From Ancylobacter defluvii (lineage in GTDB: Bacteria > Pseudomonadota > Alphaproteobacteria > Rhizobiales > Xanthobacteraceae), in assembly GCF_018390605.1 (NCBI RefSeq), contig NZ_JAHBGD010000021.1, positions 1 through 43,142 on the forward strand: a DNA stretch of 43,142 nucleotides. Direction: 5' to 3'. The position numbers and the translations under genes are program-made. Within the stretch, counting starts at the first letter, position 1. Each line of letters starts with the position of its first letter. Of the stretch, positions 39,209-43,142 are shown in pieces. The notes under the pieces were generated by a model. It was not told where the DNA came from and ran no database searches. It worked only from the letters and a program-made list of their open reading frames with translations.

Positions 39209-39238
39209 TATGGTAGATACTGCCTGTAGTATGGTAGA
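39209..39238. promoter_or_regulatory. Direct repeat, candidate GntR operator
   Basis: TATGGTAGA occurs twice (39209-39217 and 39230-39238), spaced 21 bp, two helical turns. An overlapping imperfect inverted repeat ATACT/AGTAT lies at 39217-39221 and 39228-39232. It sits in the 105-nt divergent gap between the hydratase gene and gntR, the natural place for control of both operons by the adjacent GntR protein. Confidence 0.55.
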
Positions 39239-39279
39239 ACGTCAAGCAGCAATCGAAACCGCAGCGGGAGTAGCGCAAA

Positions 39280-39957
39280 GTGAATGTGGAGGCCGGCGAG
39301 ATTGCGGAGAGCAGCGCGCGTCGCATCGAGCGCGAGATCCGCAAGGCCATCATCACGCTGAACATCTCGCCCGGCTCGCCGCTGTCCGAGCAGGAGATCG
39401 CCGAACGCTATGCGGTGTCCCGCCAGCCGGTGCGCGAGGCCTTCATCGCGCTGGCCCGGGCCGGTCTGGTCGAAATCCTGCCGCGCCGCGGCACGTTCGT
39501 GGTCAAGATCTCGCTCGACCGCATGCTGGAGGCGCGCTTCATCCGCGAGACGATTGAAGCCGGCGTGGTCCGCCGCGCCTGCGAGCGCTTCGATGCCCGC
39601 GTGCGCACCCGCATCGACTTCTATCTCGACGCCCAGCAGGTCGCCGCCGAGGCCGGCCAGCATTACGAGTTCCAGCGCGCGGACGAGCGCTTTCACGCCG
39701 CCCTCGCCGAAGGCGCCGGCTGCCCGACCGCCTGGTCGGTGATCGACGACATCAAGGCGCATATGGACCGGGTGTGCCACCTGACCCTGCCCTCGGCGAC
39801 GGCGCTGCCGCGGCTGGTCGAGCAGCATCGCGCCATCCTCGCCGGCATCGACGCCCGCGACCCCGACCGCGCCGAGGCCGAGTTGAAGGCACATTTGTCG
39901 GAAATCCTCAAAGCATTGCCGCAGGTGCGCGCCGCCCATTCCGACCTGTTCATCTGA
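39280..39957 (+). CDS. GntR-family (FadR/FCD) regulator
   Basis: A 225-residue GntR regulator. The winged HTH spans about residues 15-75 (RIEREIRKAIITLNISPGSPL, SEQEIAERYAVSRQPVREAF, GLVEILPRRGTFVVKIS). The helical FCD effector domain follows (EARFIRETIEAGVVRRACER, DERFHAALAEGAG, LVEQHRAILAGIDARD). GTG start at 39280 with GGGAG 9 nt upstream. FCD-type regulators of this kind often sense hexuronates or sugar acids (UxuR, ExuR, LgoR). It is transcribed ahead of kduI-kduD and divergent from the hydratase/TRAP operon, so it likely regulates both. Confidence 0.92.
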   Translation: MNVEAGEIAESSARRIEREIRKAIITLNISPGSPLSEQEIAERYAVSRQPVREAFIALARAGLVEILPRRGTFVVKISLDRMLEARFIRETIEAGVVRRACERFDARVRTRIDFYLDAQQVAAEAGQHYEFQRADERFHAALAEGAGCPTAWSVIDDIKAHMDRVCHLTLPSATALPRLVEQHRAILAGIDARDPDRAEAELKAHLSEILKALPQVRAAHSDLFI

Positions 39958-40006
39958 CCCACCCGACAGGGCCGGCCAACGGCCCGACATGCCAGGGAGA
40001 GAGCCC

Positions 40007-40846
40007 ATGGATATCCGCCACGCCATCCACCCGGATCAGGCCGAAGCGCTGGACACTGCCGGCCTGCGCCGGCATTTTCTGATCGACACCGTGTTCGAGG
40101 TCGGCGCCGTCCGCGCCACCTATTCGCATTATGATCGCATGATGGTGCTCGGCATCGCCCCGGCCGCCGGCGCGCTCACCCTGGACGCGGCGCTGGCGAA
40201 GGTTGCAGGTGCCGACTATTTTCTTGAGCGGCGCGAGCTTGGCGGCATCAATGTCGGCACGGGTCCGCTGAAGGTGACCGCCGATGGCGAGGTCTTCGTC
40301 GTGGAGACGCAGGAGGCACTCTATCTCGGCATGGGCGCACGGGAGGTGAGCTTCGAGAACCTCGATCCCGCCCGGCCGGCGCGCTTCTACGCCAATTCCG
40401 CGCCGGCGCATCGTCACCACCCGAGCCGCGTCGTGCGCCAGGCCGAGGCTTCGCCGCAGCCGCTCGGCGCGTTGGAGACCTCCAATCAGCGCACCATTTT
40501 CAAATATCTGCACCCCGGCGTGCTGCCGACCTGCCAGATCGTCATGGGGCTGACACGCCTCGAAGGTGGCAGCGTGTGGAACACCATGCCGGCGCACACC
40601 CATGACCGGCGCATGGAATCCTATTTCTATTTCGAGGTGCCGAAGGATAGCCTCATACTTCACCTGATGGGCCGGCCGGAGGAGACGCGCCACCTGGTGG
40701 TGCGCAACGAGCAGGCGGTGCTGTCGCCGCCATGGTCGATCCATTCCGGCGCCGGCACCGGCTCCTATGCCTTCATCTGGGCGATGGCCGGCGACAACCA
40801 GTCCTTTGCCGACATGGACTTCGTGCCGATGGGAGATCTGAAGTGA
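40007..40846 (+). CDS. kduI: 5-dehydro-4-deoxy-D-glucuronate isomerase
   Basis: Isomerises 5-keto-4-deoxyuronate (from unsaturated uronates of pectin or glycosaminoglycans, or from hexuronates) to 2,5-diketo-3-deoxygluconate. The 279 residues match E. coli KduI (278). Zinc-binding and core motifs are visible: IDTVFEVGAVRATYSHYDRM, FYANSAPAHRHHPSRVV, NTMPAHTHDRRMESYFYFEVP and WSIHSGAGTGSYAFIWAMAGDN. The ATG at 40007 has GGGAGAGAG close upstream; an ATG at 39989 in frame is less well placed. It overlaps kduD by GTGA. Confidence 0.96.
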   Translation: MDIRHAIHPDQAEALDTAGLRRHFLIDTVFEVGAVRATYSHYDRMMVLGIAPAAGALTLDAALAKVAGADYFLERRELGGINVGTGPLKVTADGEVFVVETQEALYLGMGAREVSFENLDPARPARFYANSAPAHRHHPSRVVRQAEASPQPLGALETSNQRTIFKYLHPGVLPTCQIVMGLTRLEGGSVWNTMPAHTHDRRMESYFYFEVPKDSLILHLMGRPEETRHLVVRNEQAVLSPPWSIHSGAGTGSYAFIWAMAGDNQSFADMDFVPMGDLK

Positions 40847-41622
40847 GCCAGACGGCGGGAAACCTTACCGGCCTGTTCGACCTCAGCGGCAAGATCGCGC
40901 TGGTGACCGGCGCCCGCACCGGTATCGGCCGCGCCCTCGCCGAGACGCTGGCGGAGGCCGGTGCCGACATTGTCGGCCTCGGCTCGCGCGCCATGCCGGA
41001 AACCCGCCGCGCCGTGGAGACAAGGGGGGCGCGCTTCCACGAGATCGTCCGCGACCTGGAGGCCGGCGGCGATTTCGCCGCGATGCTGGCCGGAATCACT
41101 GAGGATTTCGGCGCGCCGGACATTCTCGTCAACAATGCCGGCATCATCCGCCGCGCCGACCTCATCGATTTCACCGAGGCCGACTGGGATGCGGTGATGG
41201 CGATCAATCTCAAGAGCGTGTTCTTTCTCTCCCAATCGGTGGCGCGCGACTGGATCGCCCGCGGCATCCGGGGCCGCATCGTCAACATCGCCTCGCTGCT
41301 CTCCTTCCAGGGCGGCATCCGCGTGCCCTCCTACACCGCCAGCAAGCACGGCGTCGTCGGCCTCACCCGGCTGATGGCCAACGAGCTGGCGAGCAAGGGC
41401 ATCACCGTGAACGCGATCGCTCCCGGCTATATCGAGACCGACAACACCGAAGCGCTACGCGCCGATCCGGTACGTAGCCGGCAAATTCTCGAACGTATCC
41501 CAGCCGGCCGCTGGGGTGTGCCGGATGATCTGAAGACCGCCATGCTGTTCCTCGCCGCCCCGGCGTCCTCCTATGTGACGGGGGCGGTGGTGCCGGTCGA
41601 TGGCGGCTGGCTCGCGCGCTGA
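40843..41622 (+). CDS. kduD: 2-deoxy-D-gluconate 3-dehydrogenase (KduD)
   Basis: Classical short-chain dehydrogenase that reduces 2,5-diketo-3-deoxygluconate to 2-keto-3-deoxygluconate with NADH. It has 259 residues from a GTG start overlapping the kduI stop, with GGGAG upstream. The nucleotide loop TGARTGIG, the NNAG motif (ILVNNAGIIRRADLIDF), the catalytic Ser in NIASLLSFQGG and YTASK are all present, and the C-terminus has TGAVVPVDGGWL. FDLSGKIALVTG at the N-terminus is typical of KduD. Pairing with kduI makes the assignment strong. Confidence 0.95.
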   Translation: MSQTAGNLTGLFDLSGKIALVTGARTGIGRALAETLAEAGADIVGLGSRAMPETRRAVETRGARFHEIVRDLEAGGDFAAMLAGITEDFGAPDILVNNAGIIRRADLIDFTEADWDAVMAINLKSVFFLSQSVARDWIARGIRGRIVNIASLLSFQGGIRVPSYTASKHGVVGLTRLMANELASKGITVNAIAPGYIETDNTEALRADPVRSRQILERIPAGRWGVPDDLKTAMLFLAAPASSYVTGAVVPVDGGWLAR

Positions 41623-41630
41623 GGCCTGTC

Positions 41631-42527
41631 ATGGATGCGGAAAACCCGGCGCAGCTATTGATCGACAGCCGCTGTGAGATCGGCGAATCCCCTCTGTGGG
41701 ATGCCGGTCGGCAAGCACTGTTCTGGGTCGATATTCCTGCCGGTACGGTATTCCGGCTGGACCTTGCCAGCGGCGCGATCCGCACGTGGGACTTTGCGGC
41801 GCCGGTCGGCAGTCTCGGCCTCGCCCGCTCCGGCCATCTGGTGGTGGCGGTCGGCGGCGAGGTGCGCCTGCTGGATATCGAGACCGGCGAGCACAGGCAT
41901 CTGGCCGTGGTTGAACCGCGGTTCCCGGAGTTCCGGCTGAATGACGGCAAGATTGGCCCGGACGGCGCCTTCTGGGTCGGGTCCATGCACGATGTGGCGC
42001 CGGATCAGCAGCGGCCGGCGGCCTGCCTCTATCGCGTGACCGCTAACGGCCGCGTCGAGCGGAAGCTCGAAGGCTTCAAGGTTTCCAACGGGTTGGCCTG
42101 GACGGCGGACGGGCGCACCATGTTCCACACCGATTCACGTGGTCCCTGGATCGACCGTTGGGATTTCGACCCCTCGAACGGTGCGCTTTCCGCCCGGCAC
42201 CGGCTGCGCGAACTATCCGAGGCCGAGGGCCGGCCGGATGGCGGTGCCTGCGACACCGACGGATTGTATTGGAGTTGCGGCGTCTCGGCCGGCTGCCTCA
42301 ATGGCTTTGATGCCGAGGGTCGGCTGGCGCGCAAGATCCCACTGCCGGTGCCCGCACCTACCATGCCCTGCTTCGGCGGCGCAGGACTAAGCACGCTCTA
42401 CCTCACCAGCCTGCGCAAGGGGGTGCCCCCGCAGAAGCTGGCCGACGCGCCAACCTCCGGCGGCGTGCTGGCGCTGGAGATCGGCGTTGCCGGGGTGCCA
42501 GTGTCTCTGTTCGAGGACGCACCATGA
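41631..42527 (+). CDS. SMP-30/gluconolactonase-family lactonase
   Basis: A 298-residue six-bladed propeller of the SMP-30/regucalcin family. Metal-ligand positions are visible: Glu in CEIGESPLWD, Asn/Asp in FRLNDGKIGPDGAFWVGSM, Asn in KVSNGLAWTADG and Asp in RPDGGACDTDGLYW. Next to uronate dehydrogenase it most likely opens the glucaro- or galactarolactone product to the aldarate. It starts 8 nt after kduD and overlaps udh (ATGA). The exact lactone cannot be read from sequence. Confidence 0.9.
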   Translation: MDAENPAQLLIDSRCEIGESPLWDAGRQALFWVDIPAGTVFRLDLASGAIRTWDFAAPVGSLGLARSGHLVVAVGGEVRLLDIETGEHRHLAVVEPRFPEFRLNDGKIGPDGAFWVGSMHDVAPDQQRPAACLYRVTANGRVERKLEGFKVSNGLAWTADGRTMFHTDSRGPWIDRWDFDPSNGALSARHRLRELSEAEGRPDGGACDTDGLYWSCGVSAGCLNGFDAEGRLARKIPLPVPAPTMPCFGGAGLSTLYLTSLRKGVPPQKLADAPTSGGVLALEIGVAGVPVSLFEDAP

Positions 42528-43142
42528 CCGAGCCGAAGGATACCCGCCCGCTATTGTTGACCGGTGCCTCCGGTGCGCTCGGCCGCGTACTGGCGGCGAG
42601 GCTGGCACGACCCGATCGCCCGCTGGTGCTAAGCGACATCATAGAGCCGGCTTATGATCTGCCGCCGCATAGCCGTTTTCAGGTTGCCGATCTCGCCGAT
42701 CGCGAGGCCATTGCCCGGCTTGGCACCGACTTCGCCGCGATCCTGCATTTCGGCGCCGCCTCGACCGAACGGGATTTCGACGCCATTCTCGGGCCGAACA
42801 TCCTCGGTACGCATCACATATTCGACCTCGCCCGCGCCAGCCGGGCGCGGGTGATCTTCGCGTCCTCGAACCACGCCATCGGCTTTCACCGCCGCGGCGT
42901 GATGCTGGACGAGGACTGCGACCTGCGCCCGGACGGCTATTACGGACTGAGCAAGGCCTATGGCGAGTTGCTGGCCCGGCTCTATTGGGACAAGCACGGG
43001 CTGGAAAGCCTGTCGATCCGCATCGGCAGTTGCATCGAGCAACCGACCGATCTGCGTCATTTATCGACGTGGCTAAGCTTTGGGGATCTGGTTGGGCAGA
43101 TTGAGACTGGTTTGAGTTGTGTTGGGCTTGGGTGCCGGATTT
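42524..43142 (+). CDS. udh: Uronate dehydrogenase, 3' end beyond window
   Basis: NAD-dependent SDR/epimerase-type enzyme oxidising glucuronate or galacturonate to the aldarolactone. The first 206 codons are present. LLLTGASGALGRVLAARL is the NAD loop. RVIFASSNHAIGFH, RPDGYYGLSKAYGELLARLYWDK (Tyr and Lys of the catalytic triad) and IRIGSCIEQPTDLRHLSTWLS closely resemble Agrobacterium Udh as I recall it. About one quarter of the protein is missing at the window edge. The final 80-90 nt use many T- and A-ending codons, unlike the rest. Confidence 0.9.
   Translation, partial: MTEPKDTRPLLLTGASGALGRVLAARLARPDRPLVLSDIIEPAYDLPPHSRFQVADLADREAIARLGTDFAAILHFGAASTERDFDAILGPNILGTHHIFDLARASRARVIFASSNHAIGFHRRGVMLDEDCDLRPDGYYGLSKAYGELLARLYWDKHGLESLSIRIGSCIEQPTDLRHLSTWLSFGDLVGQIETGLSCVGLGCRI

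Overview
The window is GC-rich (roughly 65-70 % by eye) and densely packed. Several things point to an alphaproteobacterium of the order Hyphomicrobiales, possibly Xanthobacteraceae (Ancylobacter, Starkeya or Xanthobacter-like): an alphaproteobacterial cellulose operon with bcsN and no bcsC barrel gene, CCCTCTCCCCG palindromic intergenic repeats, a TRAP/Kdu/uronate dehydrogenase cluster, and GTG/TTG starts. The family assignment is inference. No insertion sequence, phage gene or CRISPR array was seen.

Layout, left to right. Positions 1-577 are a non-coding leader followed by pyruvate kinase (pyk) with a strong terminator. Next come a Hint-domain protein and a LuxR-type regulator, a pyridoxal reductase (pdxI) divergent from a LysR regulator, and an ABC-F ATPase. 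Positions 7.9-17.4 kb hold the cellulose block: bcsN faces away from bcsA-bcsB-bcsZ-TPR protein, whose four genes are separated by 2 nt or overlap, with a terminator at the end. Its GH8 enzyme has Asn where E. coli BcsZ has its catalytic Asp.

Positions 17.5-30.4 kb form a selenium/formate island. On the minus strand lie fdnG (with an in-frame UGA for selenocysteine and a SECIS hairpin), fdnH, fdnI, fdhE, selA, selB and selC (tRNA-Sec). selD lies on the plus strand beyond a thioredoxin-like/transglutaminase-like exported pair. The island therefore carries the selenoprotein, the selenium donor enzyme (SelD), the Sec synthase (SelA), the elongation factor (SelB), the tRNA (SelC) and the FDH maturation factor (FdhE). 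The most notable feature is that the last 22 nt of selB, including its UGA stop codon, are also the first 22 nt of tRNA-Sec. RNase P processing of a joint transcript would therefore destroy the selB stop codon.

Positions 30.3-35.4 kb are a stress/efflux stretch: HxlR regulator with qorB-like reductase, a cupin, LysR with an MFS exporter, and TetR. Positions 35.4-43.1 kb are a uronate catabolic cluster. On the minus strand are an FAH-type hydratase and the TRAP transporter dctP-dctQ-dctM. On the plus strand are a GntR regulator, kduI, kduD, an SMP-30 lactonase and uronate dehydrogenase (udh), which runs off the window. Together they suggest uptake of uronates, then either oxidation to aldarolactones (Udh plus lactonase) or isomerisation/reduction of unsaturated-uronate products to 2-keto-3-deoxygluconate (KduI/KduD).
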